A stretch of 64,000 bases of DNA from Protopterus annectens (GCF_019279795.1 NC_056739.1:11044968-11108967), one strand, 5' to 3'. Counted from the stretch's first letter, positions 34,691 through 47,593 are shown. Notes: a model not told the origin generated them from the letters alone. Made by a program: numbers and translations.

Positions 34691-36340
34691 CTAGATAATG
34701 GACAGAACCCAGGAGTCCTGAGTAATCTTTAACCAAACCGGAAGAGAAAGGGAAAGACAAAATGAAAGAAGAATGTGGCTGAGAAGAACAGGATATTCAG
34801 ACAGCACATGGCTTGTTAGGAAAAGGAGACTTCTATGACACAGAAGTCTGGGTGGCTTTAGCAGGAGGAGCCCGGTTCCCACCCTTCTTACCTTTGGGGG
34901 GAGGGTGACACTGCCTACAAACAAAGGTTGGCTTATTAGGGTAATTTCTATTAAATTTAGGCACAGAAGAAACAAAAACATGTTTGGGGTCCTGCAAGTT
35001 CTTACCCTTATCCTGAACAGACTTAAATCATCAGCAGCTTCACCAAACAAATGTGTGTTGTCCACAAGAGCATCCATCAACTTAGCCTTAATATCAATCA
35101 GGCAAAGGCTGAAGCCGAAGCCAGGAATATCTCCTCATCACAGAACCAAAGGCAGCAGCCATAGAGGAAGCATTGGCTGCATCATAACTACATTTAATAG
35201 AATGGTGAGCCACCTGAGAAGAAGTCCTTAACAGGGAAAGAGCAAAAGTCTGCCCTTCAGACTCCAGGAGATCAGAAATTACTGGACAGACCTGAGAAAG
35301 AAGAGCCAAAATGTATCTGGACATATGGGTCTGATAATTGACAGCCCCAAAAGCCAAGTAAGCAGAGGTATAAACCTTACCTAGCCTTCCCATAGTTCTG
35401 CAGTCTTTATTAGAAGGAAGCAACATAGAAGGTACCAACTGAGATGCCACAGATACCACAGAAAGGACAGCAGAGGGACACCTGTAGAGAAATTTACAGT
35501 ACTCAGGCACCCTATAAAACCTATCAGTTTTTTTGGGGGCAGGAGACTGGGAATCAGTAGCATTAGATGTAGTAGAAAAGGCATCCAACAATGCAGCCAC
35601 AACAGGAGAAACAGCCGAAGGTACCTCTTCTGTACCTCAGAAACCTGGGCACAATCCCATTTAAAGAACTCCAGCATTCTGGAGATTTTGTCCCCAAAAG
35701 AAATTTCCTCAAAAGGAATGTCAGGACTTGTAGACTCCTCTTCCTCAGTCCCATACTCTAAAGGAGAGGAAGTCTGAAATGAATAATCAAGGGATTTTTC
35801 ATCTGAGTCCATCTCCTCTTCAGAAGAATCCTGTTCCCTATGTCTTTTGAGAGGAGTAGAGGAACAAGTGGGAGCTGGAACAGAAACTCCATGAGGAGGT
35901 TTCAAAGCCATCAGGGCATTAAACAACCCGAGTGAAATTCTGTCATTCACTCTGTGGGTCCTTAGGAGCTGGAGAAACATGCTAATATTTTGCTTTTTCT
36001 TCAAAGGGAAGTCTGCCTAATAAAATTTAGAAGGCTCAGACTCCTGTCAGCATTCAATAATTATAGTTGGGGCTTCCTCTCTAACCAAAATATGAGGAAC
36101 ACCCCTAGGTCCCTCAGAAATAATCAGCCTCAGTTCCCTCTGAATGTCCAAAGAGGATGTCTGCAAGGCCTCCAGGGATGTGTGTAAGGTTGGATCCACA
36201 CCAGCTACTGAAACAGTCAAGGCAGAAGAATCCAATGGTGGAGCCAAGTGATCCTCGAGACTTTCACTTGCCTCAAGAGAGACGTCTGGCAGAGGCAGCG
36301 CAGCGGAAGAATCAAACCTAGATTTCTTGGCCTTCTTCAC
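34691..36340 (-). pseudogene. gag-like region of the DIRS fossil
   Basis: Acidic, Ser-rich N-terminal part (36340-35640), then a helical body (35600-35094). It is placed upstream of RT as in DIRS elements. Broken. Confidence 0.6.
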
Positions 36341-36723
36341 AGACAGCTGACCCTTACATCAGGAAGTTCCTTCCATAGTGTCTTTCACTAAAAGCTTAAG
36401 ATGTTGGCTCTCCATGTACAAGGCCAAATAGGAAAGCCGACTATGGAGAGTCTTAAGAACAAAGGCCTAATAAATGAAATGGGATGTATGATCTTGGGAA
36501 GTGCTGAGACAAAATTTCTTTATAGAGAATCTGTTTCCCACACTGGCATTTACCCTTTCTGGATGACATGAAACCACATAAGAAACAATACAAAAAGAAG
36601 AAAGATAAGAGCAAAAAAAACCCCAATGGGGCACTTATCTGAAACAGCTTAGTGAACCAGCAAACAGAGTGGGAGTTCAGACCGATGATGAAGATATCGC
36701 GTTCAGACTGGCAGCAAAGAAGT

Positions 36724-36838
36724 TCTGAGGATGGTACATCAGGATGTCATCTTTATGCCCTCCACTACACAAGAAGCATATGTGTGACGTACAGAGTAAA
36801 ATAAAGCAACCTAAAGGCTTTGGTATACTGGCCAGATG
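36724..36838. repeat. DIRS inverted terminal repeat, right
   Basis: Inverted partner of 31541-31662: GATGTCATCTTTATGCC, CATATGTGTGACGTACAGAG, AAAGCAACCTAAAGGC and GGTATACTGGCCAGATG. Confidence 0.8.
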
Positions 36839-36870
36839 CACCCATTGGGTTTGTACCTCACAATAGCTAG

Positions 36871-37619
36871 GATTCTCATATCAGTCTAGTGTGAATTATT
36901 GTTTACACATACATGCAAGTTGACTATGTGTGTTGTAGGGGTTACCTGACATCTTCACACTCTAGTGCACAGCTGTAACTGTGACTTAGTACAGTTTCAG
37001 TGGACACCTTTAGTAAACAATTTAGCCATCTCCAAACTGCATTAGCATAGTTATTTATGCAGTGTAGTTTATTTATGTTTGTTGCAAGACCAACTACTTG
37101 CAGTCTAAGCAGTAAGATATATTGCTTTTCTGGACCTAAAGCACAGCTTTCTTTTAATGAGAAGACGGCTTTTCATAGCATTTTCTACACATTGCCACCC
37201 ACTATACAGTGTCTCTGAACCTCACCCTTATTCTTTGAAAATCAGATCAGAAAACGTATTAATGTAAACCAACTGTGTATGTATTTTGGATTGCATTCTC
37301 TCAATGGAATGCTCAGTTTGTTGAACAGAATGAGCTACTGCATAAGTGGGCAAACTAACAACATTTTGAAAAAATGGTTTGTTTTTGTGGGAAATCACAA
37401 TATATCAGAAGTATGAATTTATCATTTCTTCCACTGTTATACAAGTCATGGAGCTGCTACTTTTAAGGTAGTGGGAGTGTAAGGAAAGGCAGGTGCAAGA
37501 AGGTTTTTCGAAGATGTGTTTTGCAATACAGTGAGGATCAGTTGGGTGTGCTTTGATGTGTTGTGTTTAGGCCATGTTTTTTTTTTATTTCGATTATGTG
37601 ACAACTGATCTCTCACACT
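36871..37619. other. unassigned
   Basis: No gene or window-internal repeat recognised. Confidence 0.4.
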
Positions 37620-37650
37620 GTCTCTCTCCCTCTCTCTCTCTCTCTCTCTC

Positions 37651-37721
<71 letters not shown>
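37620..37721. repeat. Compound (CT)n-(CA)n microsatellite
   Basis: About 30 bp of CT followed by about 70 bp of CA. Confidence 0.95.
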
Positions 37722-37723
<2 letters not shown>

Positions 37724-38964
37724 CATTGCTTAAGACGACTGTTGGTGTAGTCAACGGTTATTTTTATCGACACAATTTGGTTAACAAAACAGCTGACATT
37801 TGTGACAGGTTGTTAGGAATATACCCACTCCCTGATATTACAGAATCTCGGAGATGGAATATTTAAGTTGTAGGGACGTTTGGGGTGCTTGTGACGCTAC
37901 AGAAAATATTATCTTTAAGTTGAGTACTCCAAGTTTATGTCCCAAGGCATGTGCTATTGACTGATTTTTTTTTTATTTTGTATCTTTTATATATATTTAT
38001 TTATATATATTTTTCCCACATAGTATAATACTTCTGACTGAAAATGAAAAGGAATGAATCACAAAATGTCGTGTAATTTCATCATTAATCAGAAACAAAA
38101 ATATTGACATAATGATTGAAAATGCAAAAAAATATTCTTAATTTGCGGTAACTCTTTTGACTATATGCACTTAAAACAGAACATTACATGTACTTGAAGG
38201 GCTGTACCTCTATACACGTGAAACGTAAATGTACAAAGTCCATAACTACATAATGACGAACCAGATAAATATATCAAATTAGTCTATATTCAAACTCAAG
38301 TACAACTGCAGCATAATTGCTGTAATATACAAATGACCATTAGTACCATAAAAACTTGCCTGTAACTAAAGCATCACATGAACAAAACTTGTTCTTAACG
38401 GCCACAGTGAGGTCTCTATTTCTCATTCATGACACTTGATTAAATACATCTTCTCTATCTGAATAGCAAGTTTCAGGTGGGCATTGCTGCCTTTCACATA
38501 CTGTCTTCTTTATAAAGCTATAAGACCACACAAAGTTAAGAGGGCCTTTGCTAGTTGTGTACAGATTAAATGATGCTGTATGCTGTCAAGATGTCAAAAG
38601 TTCTACAGTGTAATTAGAGGCCTGAAAACAGCTGCAGAAAACTCGGAAAGTTATAAACATTTGTTAGTATAGCTCAAATAATAAGGAACATCATTTTGTA
38701 CAAGTTAAATTAATGTAAACAATGATTACACAGGCCCTAATGGCTTTCACCAGAGATGGCAGATTTTGACAATGTACTGCACACAGCTGTTTTAGATAAT
38801 GGATACAGTAGCAGTATTACATCTCTGAGTAATAAATATCATAGTGAGTGTTAAGTGGCATATTGCAAGAGGTCAAAATGTTTGGCTTCTCATCACACAA
38901 CCACAATGTGGACCTCATTGTGTAAATGGCAAATGTGTTATTCCATCTGCATTCTCGACGGGTG
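37722..38964. other. unassigned
   Basis: AT-rich sequence with no ORF over 60 aa and no recognised repeat. Confidence 0.4.
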
Positions 38965-38980
38965 GTGTATCAGGCAAGCC

Positions 38981-39140
38981 CCCGGTAGAAGAATAGTGGT
39001 TACAGACCAGTAGACCCAAGTCAAACGGTAAAATCTTTGTACCACAAAAAACACACCAGACTTCAGAAATGCCATAAAGTTTAGTAACAGTTTACAATTG
39101 TTAATAAACTTTGTGGCATTTCTGAAGTCCGGTGTTTTTT
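38981..39140. mobile_element. 160-bp foldback insertion, PLE-tail-like
   Basis: Flanked by a 16-bp duplication GTGTATCAGGCAAGCC (38965-38980 and 39141-39156). The segment 39042-39085 (CACAAAAAACACACCAGAC, TTCAGAAATGCCATAAAG) is inverted at 39104-39140 (TAAACTTTGTGGCATTTC, TGAAGTCCGGTG, TTTTTTG). The shape matches 17341-17517: a unique arm, an inverted repeat around a 'TTTCTGAAGT' landmark, and a duplication of 14-18 bp. Confidence 0.65.
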
Positions 39141-39432
39141 GTGTATCAGGCAAGCCTACTGCTATTATAGCAGCCTGCTATTACATATTTCAAGGCCATG
39201 ATATTAGTTATTCCATTTATTTTATTCACACATTTACAAAGTAAGAGGACTAATCTAAGTTGGCCAGTTTCAGTCCTGACACAAACTATGTTCATCTAAG
39301 GATAAACGTTCAGTTAAAGCACACTCTGGGAACATACAGTTATATGGTCATAAGGCATGCATTACTAGCAAAAACTATAGTATATGAAGAACAACATTTA
39401 AAGAAACAGAGGTAATACAAGCATAGATGTTG

Positions 39433-39436
<4 letters not shown>

Positions 39437-39467
<31 letters not shown>
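39437..39467. repeat. (GA)n microsatellite
   Basis: About 30 bp of GA. Confidence 0.95.
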
Positions 39468-39470
<3 letters not shown>

Positions 39471-40993
39471 TCAACAGACCAACAAAGTGTTTTATTTGGT
39501 AACATGGTTATGCGTTCAGATTTTGTTCACTGTAGACACCTGTGTAGGATGAACACATACCAATTAGACCACCAGTGGTGTACTTTATAAGTAAACAAAA
39601 CTCCTGTATCACAAGAAAACTATAGTAATCAGTGTAAGTGATTTCATATACCTAATCAACACAGACTTGAGACTAGAGTTCTTTTAGTTTTTGTATACTT
39701 TTGCATTTGGTCAAGACTTCTTTGTTAACAGTTTCTAAAATTGCTAGGGAATTGACCTCAGATTTAATGGTCAAGTACAGAAAAAGATATAGCGGATCCT
39801 AACACAATCAAATCTGATAACCATATCAACCTAAAAGTGAAATAAGCAGAAGCTGAAAAAGTTAGCTGATGCATTATGTGTGAGTAGTACTTAATGTTTA
39901 GCATCAAAAGATGCAGTCACTCTTTTATACAAATTCAGTCGTCATTATTAATAATGATTCTGCAGCATTCTTTTGTGTACTAAAACAATACACTTGTAAA
40001 TTAGGTTTAAAAGAACCTATAAGTATAAAAAGATTTTAGTTGAAGCTGAGACAAAAAATAACCTATATTCAGGGGTGACCACACTGTAGTCATGGTGATA
40101 TGCCCATCATTAAAGTCCTGCTCCTCACATGGTAGCATTTTGTACCTGCCGATGTACTCCAGTGTTAAAGTCATACTGCTCACAGGTTAGTATTACATAT
40201 TTGGTGATGTATTACAGCAGTTTGCCAGTAGTTTTTCTAGGACTGTTGTCAAGCCGGAGAACACCAAACTAGGATTTTAATCCATTGATTTGTAAGAGTT
40301 GGCATGTTTGAAAACGAACAGTAATGACATTTTCCATAGGGTAGGGTTCATTCTGTGTACCAGACATATTTTTATATATGGTTTTACCTGTGTGTCTGCC
40401 AGGTTTGTATTCAGAGTTGCTGATATGTAACAGAAGAAAGTAGTCTTTGTACTATATACTAGCTGTGTCCTTTAGATTAGTGATGATTAGAACTAGTATG
40501 GTTTCTCTAAAGAAGCTTTCCTGACTGTCCTTGCATACATAAACTAGTCACCTGCATGCTGTCATTCCCTTCCCGCTATTGGTAGTGCCCTACAATACTA
40601 TTCTAATACGTTCTTTAACATTGCCAAAATGTACTGAAAAGTACACGCTAAAGTTTGCTCACCTGTGACATCAGGTCACTTATTAAGGCCCATGAAGTGG
40701 TCTGGTGCAGCTATGAATGCAAACTGCAGCAACATAGCTGAAAATGCTACGGCAGGTGATGCAATCAGCATATTGCTGCTTATAGTATAACCAGGATGGA
40801 ACAGAGTGAAACATACAGCAACTTTAAACATTTTAGGAATTTGTCTAAATTCTGTAACCTGTGGCCAGCAGCTTCAACTTATAGATTGGGGCAGGAAAAT
40901 AATTTTATCAATGTTCTCATCTTTCATCAGAACCTTTAATGGTGAACATTTCCAAGCAGTGCCCGTGAGTGTTTAATGTGAGACTCTGTTTTT
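39468..40993. other. unassigned
   Basis: No ORF over 60 aa. A weak internal duplication around 40115-40200 (AAAGTCCTGCTCCTCACA against AAAGTCATACTGCTCACA, about 55 bp apart) is the only structure noticed. Confidence 0.4.
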
Positions 40994-41068
40994 GTTTGTG
41001 TCTTTCGGCTTTTCCCGGTTAGGGGTCGCCACAGCGGAACTCCGGTCCACTAATGATTGGCAGTTGAT
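40994..41068 (-). mobile_element. HE1/DANA-like SINE, 5'-truncated tail
   Basis: Plus strand GTTTGTGTCTTTCGGCTTTT, CCCGGTTAGGGGTCGCC, ACAGCGGAACTCCGG and CACTAATGATTGGCAGTTGA: only the last ~75 bp of the SINE. Confidence 0.8.
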
Positions 41069-42423
41069 CCATTCCTAAAATGCCACTGATGTCAATCATA
41101 TAACCGCAAATTCAAATCATTGGCTTATAAATACTTCATAGCAATGACCTGTATGCTGCCCATGTGATAAAGTGTAAATGTAAGATACACTTTGTGACCT
41201 TTATAGGATAAAACTACAATTAAAAACATGTGAGAAATTATTGTTTTGTTTCTGGGAGGTGTTTACACTAAATACAGAGAACATCAAAGTAGACTGAGGA
41301 AGGACCGGCAAACCTTTTATTTGTATTTATAATGTTAATGTTTATAATGTTAAGCATTGAATGATGACATCACTATTCGGTACAAGATGGTTTGAGTGTG
41401 CTACAAATGTTGTAGTGCTAGGTGAACTTTTGACTGCCAAATACAAAGTCTGTATCACTTTTACCTGACTGAAACTGTATAAGATGTTTAATCTGTTTTG
41501 TCTATGTACATTATCTAGTTAATATTGAACCAGAGAAGCATTTTTCATGTCTGAAAGTTGCCTACTTTGCCTGTTTAACAAACAACTAAGAAGGAGGTAC
41601 TGAGGTGTAACTCACCCAACCAAAATAAAATAAAAGGGAAAAGGTAGTACTATTGCTGAATTCTATCAGCTTCTGTCTCATCAAATAGCTACTGTTAATT
41701 ATTTGCTTGAATTATGTTTTGTTGCCATGGTGCCCTTCTGAGATTAGGCCATGGGAGAAAAGCTTCACAGTACGTAAAGGGTAGATTTTCATGCATAACA
41801 CAACCAAACTTCATCCTTGTCTATGACATGACAATGAAACCTTATCCTACAATGAGATATTGAAATTCTTTTATGATTGCACAAATCATAACTTAGACAC
41901 AGTAGTTGGGTACACCAGTGAATTCTACAGCTTTCTAGATAAACGTATAGAAATGGCAGTCCCTGCTACAGCTAAATAGTTAAAAAATAAACAAACGTCC
42001 CTGGTGTGGCCCATCTACATTAATAAGCTTTACAACAAAAGACACTACTTAAACTATACAGATTTAACACCTCGCTCAATCAAGGAGAGTATGAAAAATA
42101 TTCCTAAGAAATTGAAAATCACAATCAGATTCTCCAAAGCTAGCCATGAACTTAGGTAAGTTAGGAAAGTAAGGAACACCACCCTACATTACTCTAAACT
42201 TGTTCAAGATAGCACTTCTCATTAAGATCCAGATTACATTGCCAATGTACTTGCTAACAAAATTCATTTTTAACTTCACCATAAGACTACTGTCCACCCC
42301 ACCCCACTCCAGTTTATCGGAAACATGTGCTGAAAGTGTTGAATAAGACTTAATAAGCTACAGGTTTTGTCCCTGAAAAGTGGTGCACTACAGTCGCAAT
42401 GTCCCTATATAAGGGTAGCCATC
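41069..42423. other. unassigned
   Basis: No recognised gene. Conceptual frames near 41990-42190 are short. Confidence 0.4.
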
Positions 42424-42672
42424 ATATCTCTCAATTGTCCAGATTTTTGCAAAATGCCCAGATTTTAGCCTCATATTTTTAGTCTGTTCCTCATAAAATG
42501 TGTGTTTTTTTCTGTGAAATTCACTGAGGATAGGAGTCACTAAGTAATGACATACATCCGAGTTTCAGACTTCATATCCTTCAGAAAAATGCATGCTAAT
42601 GCACATCTTATTATTCTTGCTATTTTTAAAAGATCTCCTTATTTTTGGGCCTTTGTTCCCCCATTATTTTAA
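42424..42672 (-). repeat. Repeat family R1, copy 3
   Basis: On the minus strand: GGGGGAACAAAGGCCC, CATGCATTTTTCTGAAGG, ATGAAGTCTGAAACTCGG, AAACACACATTTTATGAGG and AAATCTGGACAATTGAGAG. Inverted relative to the copies at 8.7 and 12.4 kb. Confidence 0.7.
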
Positions 42673-43614
42673 GCTTAGCTTGCAATGCTATCTTTTTTTA
42701 TTTTATTTTATTTTATTTATTTTTTTAACAACAGCTTCTGTTCTAGACTTGAATAAAAACTCTATCAGAGATGGTCTTTCAATAAGCACTCTTCTAACCT
42801 TTTTTTCTTTGTCAGTACACCAGTACACCAATATTAACCCCTAGTAGGGAAGCAGTCTCTAGCCTGCAGTCCAAACGTCACCTTGGCCTAATCCCTCTCT
42901 ATTACTTTCCCCATGTATTTATTAGTTCCAAATAGATTGGTTCTTTTGCCAGTTTTCTCCAGTAAATTCCAGCCCCATGTTGCCTGTTTTCTATATCACT
43001 ACTTTTAGTCATCCCTACTGGCAAAACTCATCTACTCCTGTATTGACTTGGTTATTTAAATACTTTCTATTACTTTAGAAATATAATCATTTGTATAATT
43101 GTTGTTATTCACCTTAAGGGTCTACATCCAAAATCCTATTCTTTTCTTACCTCTTGGACCCCCCCCCATATTTTACCATCTTCCTTTTCTACTTTGGATT
43201 TATAACCCTCGGCATGTGGTATGTATATGAGACTTAACTGTGTAGCTCTAAGAGTTTATTCAACTCTTCCCATCACAAATACATTTCTTCAATTCTACTA
43301 ATCATCCACACTGTCCCCTCTGGTGGATAAAAACATGCCTCAGTATAAAAAAAACCTAATAGACTAAACATTTTCAGTGCTTGTATCTTACTACCCAAAA
43401 TCAAGATTTTTCAGTTTTTATATTATTGTTTGTTTGTTCTCTTCTCAAATATCTGCAGCTGCCATAACTGAATACTTTTTAATCTGTACACCTAACTACA
43501 TCATAATATCTTGCCCCATAAATATGAGTATTGCTGAATCAATTCATGTGTGGGAACATAACTTATGGTTCTAACCTTTGTTTTAGCTTCATTAATTTTA
43601 TATTCTGAAAAGAC
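42673..43614. other. unassigned, perhaps LINE 3' end
   Basis: No motif recognised. Lies just past the RT of the minus-strand L1-like LINE, so it may include its 3' part. Confidence 0.35.
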
Positions 43615-44365
43615 TTGAAACATTCTCAAAATGTTCCACAACACTTATATTTCCCTTTCTGGATTTATCACATACCAAATAATGTCTGCAAATAAAGTTA
43701 ACTTGTTTTGCTTACCATATGAATTATAACCCTGAAATTGAGAGTTCCCCTTTTTTGCTGACAATTTCTCTAAATATAAAGCAAATAAAGGGGAAAGATG
43801 ATACCCTTGCCTGCTTCCTCTGTTCAAAAGCAGTTTGTCAGAGAGGAACCCTCTCACCTTAATTTTTGCCTCCAATCCTTCATATATTCTCATAATTAAC
43901 CCTTTTCTTCTATTAGAGACAGCAAATCCTTTTATTGTTTTATTCAAAATCCCAGTTGAATCTATGAAATGCTATATCTGCAACAAGACCCACCAACACT
44001 AGTAGTATTTTACTACACTCTGCTTCCCCAGGTCATCATTTTTCTATTTATGTCAAATGTTTGCCTTCTCTCCACTAAATCACACTGATCCATATCTATC
44101 AATCTTGCAAAAACCATTACAAATCTCTTACAGCTAGTACAACCACTTCATAATCATGTTTTAAAATAGTAATCTGTCAATATGAAGCTGGGAATGAAGG
44201 ATCTATACCTTCTTTGGGTAATGCAGTCACTACAGCTTTCTTCGAATACACTGGTTGCTTCTTCTCTCATTAAAATATTGTTAAACAAACTCTTCCAGAT
44301 CTTTATCACTTTTTCCCCAACTTCCGCTTCCACAGGAATACCATCTATTCCTGGAGACTTCCCTG

Positions 44366-44366
<1 letters not shown>

Positions 44367-44396
<30 letters not shown>

Positions 44397-44397
44397 A
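44367..44397. repeat. (TTGA)n microsatellite
   Basis: Seven TTGA units inside the RT part of LINE copy A. They encode the artefact NQSINQSINQ. Confidence 0.95.
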
Positions 44398-44484
44398 CAT
44401 ATCAAAATTTTTATCTCATCTCTTTGTATTTTAACTATTTATTGTTGAGTGTCATTTTCCTGTAACCTTGGTAGCAGTCTTCCA

Positions 44485-44614
44485 TGAGGATGGCCTAATG
44501 GTTAAGGTGCTTGCCTTACAAACACAAGTTGCAGGGTTTGAGTCTCACAAGGGATAATTGGCTAGGCTTACAATGGCTCGCAAGGGCAGTTAGCCTAGTA
44601 TGAACCTATGAACT
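44485..44614 (+). mobile_element. SINE B, best copy
   Basis: 130 bp. tRNA-like head with box A TGGCCTAATGGTTAAGGTGC (44491-44510) and box B GGGTTTGAGTC (about 44543-44553), then a short body and the CR1-like 3' end TTGGCTAGGCTTACAATGG and TTAGCCTAGTATGAACC. Inserted in LINE copy A in the opposite orientation. No clear flanking duplication was found. Confidence 0.8.
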
Positions 44615-45497
44615 TGTGCTTTTTTCTTGGTTTTCAAATATCTCTGTTTTATGCAAATTGTCATAGTATTTCTGAAGTATCTCTAACACCTTTATAAGAT
44701 CACTGGTTGTTTTTTTTATTGTCAAAGGCTACCTAATTTTGGCAACAACCTTTTCTACTTTATGTTGTCTAAGTCATTGTGCTAAAGGTTTTTGTGTTCT
44801 GGAGTTATCAAACTCATGGATATTATCCAATGATCTCTTATTTTCTCTTTAGCACGCAGCAGTTGCTCCTCTTCTTGGTATGTGAAATCCCTCTTATTCT
44901 TCAGTACTTTAACCCTTGTCAGCCCCTCATAATAATTACTATCACTTATTTCCCTTATCACTGTCTTTCTATTTCTAATCTATGTTAAACTCCGTTTTTT
45001 TATTTTATGTCACTCACTAGCTATCTTTTCAGAAGAAATGTCTATCTTCCCTAATAACATTTGAATCATTTCTGCTGCCCATTCCTTAAATTCCTCTATT
45101 TCAACACTTAAGTGGGCAAGTGCCAGTGTCTCATTTTTACTTCATTACCATGCATATTTATTTTCATTTTTATCAGTGCATAATCTAAAATAGTTATTTG
45201 ATGCGTGTCAAAGCTTTCAATTAAATGCACATGCACCTGTGAAATATAATTTCTTTCCAGTCCAGCCCAGTTATTGTATCTTGAGTTTCTTCTAATGAAT
45301 TCATATCTTCTAAACCAAATATTTTCACACATTTCTTTAGAAATCTAGACTGTTGTTATATTTTCCCTTCTAGGTTGCCCAATATAGCTTCATGTCTGCA
45401 AATCAAGTTCCAGTCCCCATTCAAATAATATTCCCTGCTAAAACCTGATCATTTCTCCCTAAAATGTCTTAAGCTACATAAATAGCAGTTTTTGGTG

Positions 45498-45500
<3 letters not shown>

Positions 45501-45543
<43 letters not shown>
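45501..45543. repeat. (TA)n microsatellite
   Basis: About 43 bp of TA within the endonuclease part of LINE copy A. Confidence 0.95.
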
Positions 45544-45546
<3 letters not shown>

Positions 45547-46351
45547 AGCATATTCCTCCTTCCTCACCAATAGCCCCTTACTACCACTAACCAATCATTA
45601 ATGTCTTTTCTCCCTTATTCTATCACTACTGAGCCCCTCTTGCAGTCAGTATTATTACTCCCTTTTTCTTTTCCCCCATTATTCTCTTGAGTATCTGTGC
45701 TAGAAGCCCTTCATTGTCAAATTCACATGCCCATTTCTATCCAAATGTGGATCAGGCAAAATTGCTATTTGTGCCATACTTAACTTAATTCAGTACTCTT
45801 TCTGTTTTGTATTTACCTGCAAGGTCATTTACATTCCATGATAATATGGAAAACAGAGTAACAATTGTGACAGAAACCTATTGTTTTCACCTATTATACA
45901 TGACAGGTCTTTTGAATGTGTATTTCCAACTTTTAGCTTATATGCTCACACTATTGTTTGTCAGGCTGATCTTTTACACAGTTACATTTTCTCATCACCA
46001 ATTGAGCCTATGTCAAAATTTTCAAGACTTTTTGCTTCAATGAAAACAAAGAAAAAAGTACATTTTCATAACCCCATTGTCTTTTAACATAGAATAACTA
46101 CTCAAAACTATGTACATTTGCAACAAATGAAGCTCATACCCCAGATAGAAGCAGTTGCCACAAATCAACAGCTGCACCAATAGGCATTACCAAATCTAAA
46201 ATTATGGTTGCCCATGCTAAAGCATGTGTTATAGCCTATTTTCCTACATACCATAACTGCTGCCTGTTCTTTCCCTACCTCTATGCCCTTCGAGATGTGA
46301 AAAATAGCTTACATGCTTTCAATACACATTGAGTTTAACCCTAAGAGAAAG

Positions 46352-46369
46352 TACGTTGATTACTTTAAA
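46352..46369. repeat. Target-site duplication of PLE#2 (left)
   Basis: TACGTTGATTACTTTAAA, identical to 51660-51677. Three of the 18 bases at the right copy could also belong to the element end, so the true length is 15-18 bp. Confidence 0.85.
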
Positions 46370-46431
46370 CCACGTACAAACTTCGGACTAAGCCGAAAAA
46401 ACAGACTTGAAAACTTGAAAGGACAATGAAA

Positions 46432-47460
46432 GTAGAATAATCCACAATAGAGGCAATAAAAACTAGCGCTTTCTTTCACTTTATTTTCCATGAACTTCTT
46501 CAGAAACAAAGACAACAAGCCCCCTCATGCTTGTGTCTTTTATAAAGTACATACAGGAAATGATGTCATCAATTGACTTTTTCTATCAGCAGTAAAAACT
46601 GTTTGTAACAATAAATAAATGCAGTTGATGCCATAAATGTTATTATCTTCTTAACTATACATTATATTTAGTGTATTTTTTCTTTTTTTTTTTTTTTTTA
46701 TCTGCTTGTTTGAAAACATCGGATGTAAGCTATCATCAAACCTGACAAATAAAGTCGCAAAATGAAAGAAATACTGACTTTTTTGTCACTCATTTTACAT
46801 AAAACTGTCATACTTTCTTAAAAACATTACAAAACCATTCTGTAGTCCACAATATATAAAAAAATCAATACAAAACAAATATTAAATACATATCTAATTC
46901 CATATACTTCTATAATGAAAATCTGAATATTGACATACAAAATGCAAAATTCATTGTCAAACAACTCCATTCATATCATTGAAGCGTCACATGCAAAACG
47001 CAATGTTTACATTTGTCAAAAACAGTTCTTGTACCAATATGATTCACCTAAATTTTTAAACTATCCTTTTTAAATTATTCATTAAACGTGTGTGTTCCTT
47101 GTCACTACATTTGTTGTCTCTATCCTTGGTATGGAAATAGTGCCAGACTACCCTCCAATAGAATGTCTACTTGATGTGATTCGACTATTCTACCCAGTAT
47201 TGCTTTTGACTAACCTTGGTGTCCAAACCCAGGTTTAATATAGCCAAAACACCCCTGCTCATGGATGTCTAGTTATCCTCTTACCAAAATGTGTTTCTCC
47301 GTTCACCAACTTTCTTTAGATCTTAAAACCACAATGTCCAGACAGTACATGACTGTCCCATGACGAACTCCATATGCCTAAAAAATATTTGGCCTTAAGA
47401 GACTTTAGTCAATGTACTGGCCTGTGATACATCTGATACCTATTTATATAGTAAGAAGCA
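46432..47460 (-). repeat. PLE#2 left inverted terminal repeat
   Basis: 1029 bp, reverse complement of 50644-51662. The outer end is GTAGAATAATCCACAATAG. The inner end (TATATAGTAAGAAGCA) corresponds to the last codons of ORF2 in the right arm. Confidence 0.95.
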
Positions 47461-47593
47461 CACTTGGGGTTATGTTTGCAAGGAAAACATCAATCCGTTT
47501 AGCAATATCGTTGACAATGGAACATACAACAAAAGAAGTGAGTACAACGATGACTTTAATGTTTGTAAAAAGTCCATTTTCGAATTAGAGAAA

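Larger units (their letters stand above)
31466..36870 (-). mobile_element. DIRS-type (tyrosine-recombinase) retroelement fossil (broken)
   Basis: A ~5.4-kb DIRS element read on the minus strand: gag-like region, RT, RNase H, tyrosine recombinase. It has inverted terminal repeats (31541-31662 against 36724-36838) and short complementary repeats near the left end, as this order is known to have. It is broken in many places (around ten or more). It lies next to, and probably inserted into, the L2-like LINE. Outer edges are accurate to perhaps 30 bp. Confidence 0.8.
43615..46369 (-). mobile_element. L1/Tx1-like LINE copy A, ORF2 and part of 5' UTR (decayed)
   Basis: Minus strand, 5' to 3': 5' UTR (46369-45860), endonuclease start LSWNVND (about 45845), endonuclease C-terminal part RNYISQVHVHLIES (45332-45108), RT entry KSPGIDGIPVE (about 44350), RGSRQGYHLSPLFALYLEKL (about 43840) and LTLFADIIWYVINPE (about 43690-43650). 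Order fits L1/Tx1. Several stops and frame changes, a SINE B, a (TA)n and a (TTGA)n tract interrupt it. Its 5' UTR continues beyond PLE#2 at 51663-52060. The copy at 58925-60160 belongs to the same family. Confidence 0.8.

Noticed and set aside
44485-44560. A tRNA gene
   Set aside because: Box A and B are present, but the segment is the head of a SINE repeated at four other places and does not fold as a clean cloverleaf by eye.
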